This document shows, piece by piece, positions 34,502-42,562 of a stretch of DNA of 64,000 bases. Location: positions 1-64,000 of the forward strand of contig NZ_JASVWF010000009.1 of NCBI RefSeq assembly GCF_030286555.1, in the 5' to 3' direction. The notes beneath the pieces were generated by a model. That model had not been told where the DNA came from, ran no database searches, and saw nothing but the letters and a program-made list of their open reading frames with translations. The position numbers were made by a program, and so were the translations under genes. Positions within the stretch are counted from its first letter, which is position 1. The number at the start of each line of letters is the position of its first letter. The DNA comes from Actinomycetospora termitidis. GTDB taxonomy: Bacteria; Actinomycetota; Actinomycetes; Mycobacteriales; Pseudonocardiaceae.

Positions 34502-35674
34502 TCAGAGCCCGAAGCGGCGCTCGAAGCCCGCGTCCAGCAGCGCCGGGCGGTCCAGGGAGAACGTGTCGACCGGGAAGCGGGAGCGGCCCGCCGTCGCGAG
34601 CTCGGCGAGGACCCGGCCGATCAACGACGCGTACGCCGCGCCGTACCCGGCCCCGACCGCGACGTGGACGCGCGGGGCCTCGGGGACCGTGTCGAGGACC
34701 AGGTGCCGGTCCGTCGCGATGGTCGAGCGGTACGTCCGGCTGACGAGCTCCGGGCCGCCGAAGCCGGGCACGTGCTCGGCCAGGAACTCCTCGCGACGCT
34801 TGCGGCGCAGCGTGGCGGCCTCGGTCGAGCCGGAGTCGGCGGCGACCTCGTGCCCGTCGAGGTGCTGGTCCAGGGTCGTCGAGACCTCGCCGAGGACCGG
34901 GTGTCCGTGCACGTGCTCGGCGCCGTACCAGCGGAAGGCCGGGAAGTTCTCGCCCGCGAAGTCCAGCAGGTGCGGCGTCGCGAACGTGGTGACGTGCTCC
35001 TCGAGGGTGGTCAGCGGCAGCTCCCGTCCGACGCCCTCGAGGACCTCGGTGGTCAGCGCGTCGGCGGTGACCACGACCTGCTCGGCGCGGAGCACACCGT
35101 CGTCGGTGACGACCTCGACGTGGTCGCGCGTCGGGTGCAGGGCACGCACCGCGGTGTGGTCCATGACGTCCGCGCCCTGACCGCGTGCAAGCGCGAGGTG
35201 GGTCGCCTCGGCGCGGCGGACGTCGACGACCCCGGAGTGCCGCTGGTGGATCGCGCGCTCGGTGCCGGCGAGGCGGAACTGCGGCCAGCGGGCGGTCACC
35301 TGGTGCGCGTCGAGCTCCTCGACGACGGTGCCGTGCCGTGCGGCGACCGCACGGTGCCCGTCGAGCGTGGCGGGTCCGAGACGGTCCTCGCCGTCCTCGA
35401 TCAACAGCTCCCCGGTCTCGACCAGCAGCCGGCGGCCGGAGACCCGCTCGACCGCCCGCCACGTGTCGTGCGCGGCGGGGGCGAGCTCGGCGTACACGTC
35501 CTGGCGCTGCGCGTGCCCGAGGAGCCGCCCGTCGGCGCGGTCGCTCCCGAGCTGGCCGGCCTCCAGGCCGAGCACCGCGCCGTGGGCGCCGCCGGTGGCC
35601 CGCGCGAGCCAGTACAACGCGGCGGCGCCGAGGCCGCCGCACCCCACGACGACGTGGCGGTGGTCGTTCGTCAT
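34502..35674 (-). CDS. FAD-dependent oxidase, sarcosine/N-methyltryptophan oxidase-like
   Basis: A 390-residue DAO-family flavoprotein. VVVGCGGLGAAALYWLA is the Rossmann FAD site, and GAGYGAAYASLIGRVLAEL the C-terminal FAD/substrate loop (G/H-AGYG replaced at the usual Cys/His positions). The family oxidises secondary amines to imines with H2O2. The motif normally near residue 50 (GxSxxxSRxxR) is not in this frame: it reads SDRADGRLLGHAQRQ, see findings. A LysR gene lies divergently 165 bases away and probably controls it. The usual covalent-flavin Cys is not obvious. Confidence 0.82.
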   Translation of the reverse strand: MTNDHRHVVVGCGGLGAAALYWLARATGGAHGAVLGLEAGQLGSDRADGRLLGHAQRQDVYAELAPAAHDTWRAVERVSGRRLLVETGELLIEDGEDRLGPATLDGHRAVAARHGTVVEELDAHQVTARWPQFRLAGTERAIHQRHSGVVDVRRAEATHLALARGQGADVMDHTAVRALHPTRDHVEVVTDDGVLRAEQVVVTADALTTEVLEGVGRELPLTTLEEHVTTFATPHLLDFAGENFPAFRWYGAEHVHGHPVLGEVSTTLDQHLDGHEVAADSGSTEAATLRRKRREEFLAEHVPGFGGPELVSRTYRSTIATDRHLVLDTVPEAPRVHVAVGAGYGAAYASLIGRVLAELATAGRSRFPVDTFSLDRPALLDAGFERRFGL

Positions 35675-35839
35675 GCGCAGCGCCCTCCCGGGTCGGCGGG
35701 TGCATCCCACCTTGCGTCCCGACGGCGGGTCGCGGTGCGGATCGGCGATCGGCGTCGCTTCTGCTCCGAGAAGGGCGGCCTTATGGCCCGCGGCGCGCGT
35801 CGTCACCGCCTGCGGCCACCGCTCGGGCACCATCGATCC

Positions 35840-36733
35840 ATGGACCTCGAGCTCCGGCAGCTGCGGGCCTTCCTCGCGGTCGCCTCGGAGCTGCACTTCA
35901 GCCGGGCCGCCCGCCGCCTGCACGTGAGCCAGCCGGCGCTCTCGCAGCAGATCCGCGCGCTGGAGAAGACGCTGGGGACGGCGTTGTTCGACCGGTCCAG
36001 CCGGGCGACGGAGCTGACCGCCGCGGGCCGGGTGCTGTTCGAGGCCGCGCCGCGGGTGCTCTCCGAGGCGGAGCGGGCGCAGTCGCTCGTGACCCAGGCG
36101 GCGAACGGGGCGGTGGGGCTGCTGACGGTGGGATCGGTCGGGACGGCCCTGGCCTCGATCACGCCGCGCATCCTGCGGTCGGTGCGGGCGGCGTTCCCCG
36201 ATCTGCAGCTCGAGGTCAGCCAGCACGACACCTCCGCCCAGCTGGTCGCCCTCGCCGACGGACGCCTCGACGTCGGTCTCGTGCGGGCCGCGCAGCCCAC
36301 GGACGCGGTCGCCGTCGAGCACCTCGTGTCCGAGCCGCTGCTGTGCGCGGTGCCGGCCGACCACCCGCTCGCCGTGGGACCGACGGTGGACCCGCGCTCG
36401 CTCGCCGACGAACCGTTCGTGCTCTGGCCGCGGGCCCTCGGACGGGCGTTCTTCGACATCATCGTGAGCTACTGCCTGGGGCACGGGTTCAGCCCGCGGA
36501 TCGTCGTCGAGGGGGCCGACATCGAGACCCAGCTGGGGCTCGTCGCGGCCGGGCTGGGGGTCTCGCTGCAGCCCTCGTACTACGCCAACCTCCGGCCCCC
36601 GGGCGTGGTCTTCCTGCCCCTCGACGGGGAGGTCCCGCAGGTCGCGCTGCAGATCGCGTACCGGCGCACGGACCGCTCGCCCGCCGTCGCCCACTTCGTC
36701 GCCACGGCCAAGGAGCTCGCCGAGGCGGCCTGA
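35840..36733 (+). CDS. LysR family transcriptional regulator
   Basis: A 297-residue LysR regulator: winged helix-turn-helix at residues 1-60 (ELHFSRAARRLHVSQPALSQ) and a periplasmic-binding-like effector domain (residues 90-295). ATG 35840 is where the family starts. It is divergent from the flavin oxidase gene, the classic LysR arrangement, and is followed 42 bases later by a P450 gene with its own promoter, so it may regulate the oxidase, the P450 pair, or both. Confidence 0.92.
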   Translation: MDLELRQLRAFLAVASELHFSRAARRLHVSQPALSQQIRALEKTLGTALFDRSSRATELTAAGRVLFEAAPRVLSEAERAQSLVTQAANGAVGLLTVGSVGTALASITPRILRSVRAAFPDLQLEVSQHDTSAQLVALADGRLDVGLVRAAQPTDAVAVEHLVSEPLLCAVPADHPLAVGPTVDPRSLADEPFVLWPRALGRAFFDIIVSYCLGHGFSPRIVVEGADIETQLGLVAAGLGVSLQPSYYANLRPPGVVFLPLDGEVPQVALQIAYRRTDRSPAVAHFVATAKELAEAA

Positions 36734-36738
36734 GATCT

Positions 36739-36775
36739 GGCAGCCGACTGCCGTTTCCGCTGCTACCGTCGGGTC
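36739..36775 (+). promoter_or_regulatory. Small palindrome and leaderless-type promoter of the P450 gene
   Basis: GGCAG-CCGA-CTGCC (36739-36752) is followed by TACCGT (36764-36769), which ends six bases before ATG 36776. That spacing predicts transcription starting at or next to the ATG, i.e. a leaderless mRNA. The palindrome could be an operator or a weak terminator for lysR. Confidence 0.45.
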
Positions 36776-37942
36776 ATGACCACCGCGTCCGCGCTCCCGC
36801 TCCACATGCAGCGGAACCGGTTCGACCCGCCGTCACGCCTGGCGGAGCTGCGGGAGCAGCCCGGGCTGGAGGGCGTGCGCACCCCGCTGGGGCTCGCGGC
36901 CCACCTCGTCACCCGCTACGCAGACGCCCGCGAGGTCCTCGGCGACGCGACCCGGTTCTCGAGCGCCGGCATGCCCGCGCTGCCGGGGGCGGCGCAGGAC
37001 CAGCGGGTCGGCAACCTCCTCGCGCTGGACCCGCCGGACCACACCCGGCTGCGGCGCCTGCTGACCGGCGAGTTCACGGTGAAGCGCATCCGGCGCCTGC
37101 AGCCGCGCATCGAGCAGATCGTCACCGACCACCTCGACGCGATGGAGCGGACCGGCCCGCCGAACGACCTCGTCGAGCACTTCGCCCTGCCGATCCCGAG
37201 CCTGGTGATCTGCGAGCTGCTGGGGGTGCCCTACGCCGACCGCGCCGAGTTCCACCGGCGGGCCGCGATCCAGGTCGACCTCACGCGCCCGCTCGACGAG
37301 CGCGGCGCCGTGGCCATGGAGTCCCGGGAGTACATGGGCACCCTGGTCGACCGCGCGACGGCCGACCCCGGGGACGACATGCTCGGGATGCTGGTGCGCG
37401 AGCACGGCGAGGAGCTCACCCGCGCGGAGCTGGCCGGCGTCGCCTCGCTGCTGCTCATCGCCGGGCACGAGACCACCGCGAACATGCTGGCCCTGGGCAC
37501 GCTGGCCCTCCTCGAGCACCCCGAGCAGGCCGCGATCGTGCGGGACGACCCGGAGTCGACCGCGCCCGCCGTCGAGGAGCTGATGCGCTTCCTGTCGGTG
37601 GTGCACTCCGGGGTGCCGCGCCGGGTCACGCAGGACACCGAGGTGGCCGGGACGCCGCTGGCCGCGGGCGACTTCGTCGTCGTCTCGCTGCCCTCCGCCG
37701 ACCGCGACCGGGCGCTCGTCGAGGACCCGGAGCGGCTCGACGTCGGGCGTGCCGCCTCGCCGCACGTCGCGTTCGGGCACGGGGTGCACCACTGCCTGGG
37801 CGCGCCGCTGGCACGCATGGAGATGGCCACGGCGTTCCCGGCCCTGCTGCGCCGCTTCCCGACGCTGGCCGTCGCCGGGGAACCCGAGTTCCGGTCCGCG
37901 ACCGTCGTCTACGGACTGCGGCACCTGCCGGTCACCTGGTGA
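36776..37942 (+). CDS. Cytochrome P450
   Basis: A soluble bacterial P450 of 388 residues. The I-helix oxygen-activation motif AGHETT lies near residue 230, the ExxR of the K helix follows (EELMR), and the haem ligand Cys is in FGHGVHHCLGAPLAR near residue 340. It should hydroxylate a small molecule, drawing electrons from the ferredoxin encoded 44 bases downstream; no reductase gene is adjacent. ATG 36776 appears leaderless. Confidence 0.94.
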   Translation: MTTASALPLHMQRNRFDPPSRLAELREQPGLEGVRTPLGLAAHLVTRYADAREVLGDATRFSSAGMPALPGAAQDQRVGNLLALDPPDHTRLRRLLTGEFTVKRIRRLQPRIEQIVTDHLDAMERTGPPNDLVEHFALPIPSLVICELLGVPYADRAEFHRRAAIQVDLTRPLDERGAVAMESREYMGTLVDRATADPGDDMLGMLVREHGEELTRAELAGVASLLLIAGHETTANMLALGTLALLEHPEQAAIVRDDPESTAPAVEELMRFLSVVHSGVPRRVTQDTEVAGTPLAAGDFVVVSLPSADRDRALVEDPERLDVGRAASPHVAFGHGVHHCLGAPLARMEMATAFPALLRRFPTLAVAGEPEFRSATVVYGLRHLPVTW

Positions 37943-37986
37943 GATCGACCTCGCCCTATCCGTCCACCACCGGAGAGGAACCACCC

Positions 37987-38178
37987 ATGAAGATCCGAGC
38001 CGACCGCGACGTCTGCATCGGTGCGGGCAACTGCGTGCTCGCGGCCGAGAACGTGTTCGACCAGGACGACGACGCGATCGTCGTCGTGCTGGAGGAGACG
38101 CCCGAGGGGAAGGACGCCGAGGCCGCCCGCAACGCCGTCGGGTCGTGCCCGTCGGGAGCGTTGTCCATCGAGGATTAG
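37987..38178 (+). CDS. [3Fe-4S] ferredoxin
   Basis: A 63-residue ferredoxin with three cluster cysteines, Cys10 and Cys16 in CIGAGNC and Cys54 in CPSGA; the fourth Cys position (residue 13) is Ala, the hallmark of [3Fe-4S] P450 partners. GGAGAGGA lies upstream of ATG 37987. It is the dedicated electron donor of the preceding P450. A perfect 15-bp hairpin follows the stop. Confidence 0.94.
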   Translation: MKIRADRDVCIGAGNCVLAAENVFDQDDDAIVVVLEETPEGKDAEAARNAVGSCPSGALSIED

Positions 38179-38187
38179 TCCTGCGCG

Positions 38188-38222
38188 GGCGATCCGGTCG
38201 TGCGCGACACGACCGGATCGCC
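38188..38222. terminator. Perfect 15-bp hairpin after the ferredoxin gene
   Basis: GGCGATCCGGTCGTG (38188-38202) pairs exactly with 38208-38222 across a five-base loop. There is no T run. It most likely ends the P450-ferredoxin transcript, but lying 13 bases upstream of the tetR -10 box it could instead be a TetR operator. Confidence 0.6.
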
Positions 38223-38234
38223 TGATCACGCTGC

Positions 38235-38240
38235 TAACGT
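38235..38240 (+). promoter_or_regulatory. -10 box TAACGT of a leaderless tetR transcript
   Basis: TAACGT ends seven bases before GTG 38248, which has no Shine-Dalgarno. The spacing predicts a transcript that begins at the start codon. Confidence 0.45.
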
Positions 38241-38247
38241 CCCGCTC

Positions 38248-38925
38248 GTGACCGAGCTGTCGTCGCGCCCGTTGCGTGCGGATGCCGCGCGCAACCACCG
38301 CGCGATCGTGGCGGCGGCCCGGGAGGCCTTCGAGGAGGTCGGCTCGGACGTGCCGCTCGAGGAGGTCGCGCGGCGCGCCGGGGTCGGCCCGTCCACGTTG
38401 TACCGCCGCTTCGGGGGCCGGGACGAGCTGGTGACCGCGGTGTTCGCGGAGTACTTCGCCGAGGCCGTCGAGCCGCTGTTCGCCCGGGTCGACGCCGAGC
38501 CGGACCCGGCCGCGGCGGTCGCCGTCCTCGTGGAGGGCATCGCGCGCGCGTTCGTGCACCAGCGTGGCATCCTGCACGCCGCCAAGGACGCGGGCGCGTT
38601 CACCCCGGAGCTCGTCCTGCGTTTCATCGGGCCGCTGCACGACCTCGTCGAACGGGCGCGGGAGGCGGGTGCCGTACGCACCGACCTGGAGGCGAGGGAC
38701 CTCCCGGCGGCCGCGCACATGGTCGCCTCCGTCGCGGCGCCGTTCGGCACCGAGGTCGACGCCGTCGCCTGGGACCGCTACCTCACCCTCGTCCTCGACG
38801 CGCTCGGCGCCGGCGCCGAACGCACCCGACTGCCCGCCCTGGATCCGCCGCCGCGCGCCGAGGTCGCCGAGCGGCTCGGACGGTCCGGAGCGGGCCACGA
38901 GCACCACGGCAGGAGTCGCGCGTGA
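38248..38925 (+). CDS. TetR family regulator, coupled to a nucleobase permease
   Basis: A protein of 225 residues with an N-terminal TetR helix-turn-helix (VPLEEVARRAGVGPSTLYRRF, within residues 30-55) and a helical ligand domain. GTG 38248 appears leaderless. Its last codons overlap the permease start (GTGA), so regulator and transporter are made from one mRNA and the TetR may sense a purine or pyrimidine-like ligand; the ligand is inferred only from this linkage. Confidence 0.88.
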   Translation: MTELSSRPLRADAARNHRAIVAAAREAFEEVGSDVPLEEVARRAGVGPSTLYRRFGGRDELVTAVFAEYFAEAVEPLFARVDAEPDPAAAVAVLVEGIARAFVHQRGILHAAKDAGAFTPELVLRFIGPLHDLVERAREAGAVRTDLEARDLPAAAHMVASVAAPFGTEVDAVAWDRYLTLVLDALGAGAERTRLPALDPPPRAEVAERLGRSGAGHEHHGRSRA

Positions 38926-40334
38926 CCGGAACCCTCCGGTGGACCGGCTGGACCGTTCATGGCGATGGCCGTGCTCCGGGCCCGGGGGAGGTGGTGCGGC
39001 CCGACGAGCGCATGAGCTGGGGCCGCACCGTCGGCCTCGGGGCGCAGCACGTCCTCGCGATGTTCGGGGCGACCTTCGTCTTCCCCGTCCTGATGGGCCT
39101 GGACCCCAACCTCGCGATCCTGCTCTCCGGGCTCGCGACGATGCTCTTCCTGCTCATGACGCGGGGTCGGGTGCCGAGCTACCTCGGCACCAGCGCCTCG
39201 TTCGTCGGGGTGGTGGCCGCGGTCCGCGCGGACGGCGGGACGAGCGCGGAGGTCACCGGCGCGATCGCGGTGACGGGCGTGGTGCTCGCGCTGGTCGGGC
39301 TGGCGGTGCACCTCGGCGGGGCCCGGATCATCTCGGCGATCCTGCCGCCCGCGGTGACCGGCGCCGTGGTGCTGCTGATCGGGTTCAACCTCGCACCCGT
39401 CGTCGCCGGGACCTACTGGCCGCAGGACCAGGGCGTCGCGCTGGTCACCATGCTCGTCGTCATGGTGGTGGCCGTGGCGGGCCGCGGGATGCTCGGCCGG
39501 CTCTCGGTGCTGGTCGGCCTCGTCGTCGGCTACGTGCTGTCGGTCGTGCTCGACGCGGTCGTCGGTCCGATCACCGCGCCGGACGCCTCCGGGACGGTCT
39601 CGACGCACGCCCGCCTGGACTTCTCGGCCGTGTCCGACGCGCCGTGGATCGGGCTGCCGCTCGGGACGCCGGACGCGCCCGGCCTGCACCTGCCGGGGTT
39701 CAGCGCGGGCGCGATCCTGCTGGTGGTGCCGGTGGTGGTCGCCCTGATCGCGGAGAACACCGGGCACGTGAAGGCGGTCGCGTCGATGACCCGCGAGGAT
39801 CTCGACCCGTACCTCGGGCGTGCGCTGGCCGCGGACGGGATCGCGACCGCCGTCGCCGGGGGCGTCGGCGGCTCGCCGACCACCACCTACGCCGAGAACA
39901 TCGGGGTGATGGCCGCGACGCGGGTGTACTCCACCGCGGCGTACTGGGTGGCGGCCGTGGTGGCGGTGCTGATCGGCTTCTGCCCGAAGTTCGGGGCGGT
40001 CGTCGCGGCGACCCCGGGCGGGGTGCTGGGCGGGATCACCGTCGTGCTCTACGGGATGATCGGCCTGCTGGGCGCCCGTATCTGGGTGGAGAACCGGGTC
40101 GACTTCTCCCGCCCGGAGGTGCTCGTGCCGCTGGCCGCGGGCATCGTCATCGGGGTCGGTGACGTGACGATGGAGTTCTCCGGCGGGCAGTTCGGTGGGA
40201 TCGCGTTCGGCACCGTCGTGACGATCGCCGGCTACCACCTCATGCGTCGACTGACCCCGGGACGGCCCGATCCGATGCCGGCGGCGACGCAGGAGGAGGA
40301 GGAGGAGCCTCCAGGCCCCGCAGCAGAGCGGTGA
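38922..40334 (+). CDS. NCS2 family nucleobase:cation symporter (uracil/xanthine permease)
   Basis: A 470-residue permease with about 12-14 hydrophobic segments. Diagnostic motifs are GTSASFVGVVAA, LIAENTGHVKAVASM and GGSPTTTYAENIGVMA, which resemble UraA/RutG more than xanthine-specific UapA-type proteins. It should import uracil or a related base with a proton or sodium. GTG 38922 overlaps the tetR stop. The last 95 bases overlap the convergent tetR gene; there the protein is a Pro/Glu-rich tail beyond the membrane domain. Confidence 0.92.
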   Translation: MTGTLRWTGWTVHGDGRAPGPGEVVRPDERMSWGRTVGLGAQHVLAMFGATFVFPVLMGLDPNLAILLSGLATMLFLLMTRGRVPSYLGTSASFVGVVAAVRADGGTSAEVTGAIAVTGVVLALVGLAVHLGGARIISAILPPAVTGAVVLLIGFNLAPVVAGTYWPQDQGVALVTMLVVMVVAVAGRGMLGRLSVLVGLVVGYVLSVVLDAVVGPITAPDASGTVSTHARLDFSAVSDAPWIGLPLGTPDAPGLHLPGFSAGAILLVVPVVVALIAENTGHVKAVASMTREDLDPYLGRALAADGIATAVAGGVGGSPTTTYAENIGVMAATRVYSTAAYWVAAVVAVLIGFCPKFGAVVAATPGGVLGGITVVLYGMIGLLGARIWVENRVDFSRPEVLVPLAAGIVIGVGDVTMEFSGGQFGGIAFGTVVTIAGYHLMRRLTPGRPDPMPAATQEEEEEPPGPAAER

Positions 40335-40893
40335 GGGTGCGCCCGAAGAGATCGTCGGGGACGGTCTCCGGGCTGAGCCGGCGGTACTGCACGAGGCCTC
40401 GCGCGAGGGCGGTCGCGACGGTGCCGACCTCGCTGTCGGACATCGAGAGCGTCGTCCCGCGGCGTTCGCGCTCCTGGGCGACCATCGCGGTGACGACGTC
40501 GTGCACCCGCCGGTGGTGCGCCGCGAGCTCGGCGCCGAACGCGGGGGAGCGCAGGGCGTGGAGCCAGGCCTCCGCGCCGAGCTCGGCGAGGTGCGCGGAA
40601 TCGGCCTCGGCGAGCAGCTGGCGGTCCAGCGCGGGCACGGCGGCCTCGAACCCGCCGACGAGCTCGGCCTGGGCGGTCGCGAACTCGCGGGCGGAGCGTC
40701 GCTCCATGAGGGCGACGAAGAGCTTCTCCTTGCTGGTGAAGTGCGCGTAGACCGACCCGACGGAGACGCCGGCGGTCCGGGCGATCTCCTCGACCGACGC
40801 CGCGCCGTAGCCGCGCTCGGCGAACACCGTCGCCGCCGCGTCCAGGAGGTTCTCGTGGGTGCGCGCCTTCGCGGCGGCCCGACTGCCGGACAT
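40240..40893 (-). CDS. TetR family transcriptional regulator
   Basis: A 217-residue TetR regulator: residues 15-60 form the helix-turn-helix (VEEIARTAGVSVGSVYAHF), then a helical domain and a Pro-rich tail (APPPPPASPP) encoded antisense to the end of the permease gene. ATG 40893 has GAGGGA about eleven bases upstream; an in-frame ATG 81 bases further up is inside a hairpin and less likely. Its target is unknown; self-regulation or control of the convergent permease are options. Confidence 0.85.
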   Translation of the reverse strand: MSGSRAAAKARTHENLLDAAATVFAERGYGAASVEEIARTAGVSVGSVYAHFTSKEKLFVALMERRSAREFATAQAELVGGFEAAVPALDRQLLAEADSAHLAELGAEAWLHALRSPAFGAELAAHHRRVHDVVTAMVAQERERRGTTLSMSDSEVGTVATALARGLVQYRRLSPETVPDDLFGRTLTALLRGLEAPPPPPASPPASDRAVPGSVDA

Positions 40894-40926
40894 GGCCGAC
40901 AGTGTCCCTCCTGCGGTTGGATCGGC

Positions 40927-40967
40927 GGGGCGGGTGGGTGATGGTTCCAGCATCACCCACCCGCCCC
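40927..40967. terminator. Perfect 17-bp hairpin between the secreted-protein gene and tetR
   Basis: GGGGCGGGTGGGTGATG (40927-40943) pairs exactly with 40951-40967 around GTTCCAG. On the leftward strand it lies 124 bases after the secreted-protein gene and 34 bases before tetR, so it may terminate the former or, being palindromic, bind the TetR product. Confidence 0.6.
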
Positions 40968-41090
40968 ACGTCACCCCGGACCCTCTCCGCGTCCCGACGC
41001 GCGAGCGGTCCCGGTCCTGCCACCGACGGTGCTCCGCAGCTCCGTCGGCGGGTCCCCCCCCGGCCGGTCGGGGGCCGGCCGATGCGGTGA

Positions 41091-41378
41091 TCAGCTCGAC
41101 GAGCCGCCGAACAGGCCCGTGGTGACGCCGCCGACGATCGGTCCCGCGACGCCGTCGAGCCCGCCGACGACGCCGCCGACGAGGTCGTTCACGCCGCCGA
41201 CGAGCTCGCCCCCCGCGCCGACGAGGCCGCCGACGAGGCCCTTGCTCGACGTGGTGTGAGTGGACTCGTGGGAGTGCGACGCGTGGGACTCGGTGGCGTT
41301 CGCCGCGCCGGCCATCGCGACCGTGCCGACGCCCGCGAGCATCGTCGCCGCGGCCAGCCTGGTGGTCATGTTGCTCAT
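41091..41378 (-). CDS. Small secreted Gly/Val-rich protein
   Basis: A 95-residue precursor. A signal peptide (about residues 4-29, ending AGAANA) is followed by a His/Ser/Thr-rich stretch (ESHASHSHESTHTTSS) and a region of repeated LVGG/GG steps (GLVGGLVGAGGELVGG). The mature part has no cysteine and could self-associate or sit at the cell surface, similar in style to chaplin-like or other small hydrophobic actinobacterial secreted proteins, but it is not a chaplin by sequence. The His-rich part could bind metal. AAGGAG eight bases upstream fixes ATG 41378. Confidence 0.72.
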   Translation of the reverse strand: MSNMTTRLAAATMLAGVGTVAMAGAANATESHASHSHESTHTTSSKGLVGGLVGAGGELVGGVNDLVGGVVGGLDGVAGPIVGGVTTGLFGGSSS

Positions 41379-41688
41379 GCGAGCTCCTTCTCCTGGGTTC
41401 TTGCCGGGTTCTTCCTGGTCCGCCGCCGGAGGCGTTCCCTTCCGCTCCCGGCGTCGTTGGACGGACGAGCGGACCCTCTCGTGAACCTGAGAGCCGCTCT
41501 CATCTAGGGCCCGTTCAGTGAACGGGTCCTCAGTGAACCGATCGGCGCTCGCGGTGCCGCCCTCCGGCCGTAGACCGCGTGGCGAACGGCCGCTCGAGGC
41601 GCTCGATCGGGTGTTGCCTGCTCTGTTCAGGTGAAGTTGATCGTCGCGCGTAACGATTCGTGATGTCTGCAGGTCGTCGAACCCGTCG
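41379..41688. promoter_or_regulatory. Divergent spacer with two palindromes
   Basis: No gene is seen. TGAGAGC-C-GCTCTCA (41488-41502) and CCCGTTCA-G-TGAACGGG (41510-41526) are adjacent perfect palindromes, followed by a repeated CAGTGAAC. They lie upstream of the secreted-protein gene and could be operators or small hairpins. Confidence 0.45.
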
Positions 41689-41718
41689 TTGACTTCCCCA
41701 TCTTGATGGTCCTATCTT
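41689..41718 (+). promoter_or_regulatory. Sigma-70-type promoter of the arsR-SRPBCC operon
   Basis: TTGACT (41689-41694) and TATCTT (41713-41718) are separated by 18 bases, the best promoter match in the window. Transcription would begin near 41725, within the operator palindrome. Confidence 0.65.
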
Positions 41719-41723
41719 CGTAC

Positions 41724-41739
41724 TCAACCGCAAGGTTGA
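41724..41739. promoter_or_regulatory. ArsR-type operator
   Basis: TCAACC-GCAA-GGTTGA is a perfect 6-bp inverted repeat immediately after the -10 box and before the ribosome site (GGGAGGAGGGG). Binding here by the encoded ArsR-family repressor would block initiation, giving autoregulation. Confidence 0.6.
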
Positions 41740-41758
41740 ATAAACGGGAGGAGGGGTC

Positions 41759-42076
41759 GTGGAGGACGAGCTGTCCCGGGCGTTCGCGGCCCTCGCCGAC
41801 CCGATCCGACGCGACATCGTCGCCCGCCTCACCGCGGACGACATGACCGTCACGGAGATCGCGTCCGACTACGACGTGAGCCTCCAGGCGGTCTCGAAGC
41901 ACCTGCGGGTGCTCGAGGCCGCCGGGCTGATCAGCCGCCGACGGGACGGCCAGCAGCGCTGGGCGCACCTCGAGGTCGACGTGTTCGACCTGCTCACCGG
42001 CTGGATCGACACCTACCGCCGCCGTGCCGAGCTGCGTCATCAGCGGCTCGACGAGATCCTGAGGAGATCGACGTGA
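41759..42076 (+). CDS. ArsR family repressor of the SRPBCC operon
   Basis: A 105-residue winged-helix repressor: FAALADPIRRDIVARL, then recognition helix VSLQAVSKHLRVLEAAGLI. It lacks the cysteine or histidine metal sites of SmtB/ArsR, as is normal for the subgroup that precedes AHSA1/SRPBCC genes. GTG 41759 follows GGAGGAGGGG. The stop overlaps the next GTG by four bases. Autoregulation through the palindrome at the start point is likely. Confidence 0.9.
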   Translation: MEDELSRAFAALADPIRRDIVARLTADDMTVTEIASDYDVSLQAVSKHLRVLEAAGLISRRRDGQQRWAHLEVDVFDLLTGWIDTYRRRAELRHQRLDEILRRST

Positions 42077-42549
42077 ACACCACCCTGCAGACCACCATCG
42101 AGGCCGACCCCACGGTGCCGGCCATCCGCATCACCCGCGAGTTCGACGCCCCGCCGGCCGCGGTCTTCCGCGCCCACGTCGACCCGGAGCTCGTCGTGCA
42201 GTGGCTCGGCCCGCGCCGGCTGACCATGACGGTGCAGCGCTGGGACGCGCACACCGGCGGCGGCTACGCCTACACCCACGTCGGCGAGGACGGCCACGAG
42301 CACCACTTCCTCGGGTCCTTCCACGAGATCCGCGAGAACGAGCGGATCGTCCAGACGTTCGCCTACGTCCCGTTCGCCGACCAGGTGGCGCTGGAGACGA
42401 TGACGTTCACCGAGCTGCCCGGCGGCCGGTGCCGCCTGGAGGGCTTCTCGCTGTGCGGCTCGTTCGAGGGACGCGACGCGATGCTCGGCTCCGGGATGGA
42501 CGAGGGTGTGGTGCAGGGCTACGAGCGCCTGGACGAGGTGCTCTCCTGA
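42073..42549 (+). CDS. SRPBCC (AHSA1-like) protein
   Basis: A 158-residue START/Bet v1-like fold of the AHSA1 group: ITREFDAPPAAVFRAHVDPE and WLGPRRLTM at the N-terminus, then the GGGYAY strand. Such proteins bind hydrophobic ligands in a deep cavity; the ArsR-AHSA1 pair is widespread but its ligand is generally unknown. GTG 42073 overlaps the arsR stop, and the esterase gene follows after 13 bases. Confidence 0.88.
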   Translation: MNTTLQTTIEADPTVPAIRITREFDAPPAAVFRAHVDPELVVQWLGPRRLTMTVQRWDAHTGGGYAYTHVGEDGHEHHFLGSFHEIRENERIVQTFAYVPFADQVALETMTFTELPGGRCRLEGFSLCGSFEGRDAMLGSGMDEGVVQGYERLDEVLS

Positions 42550-42562
42550 CGAGAGGGGACGC

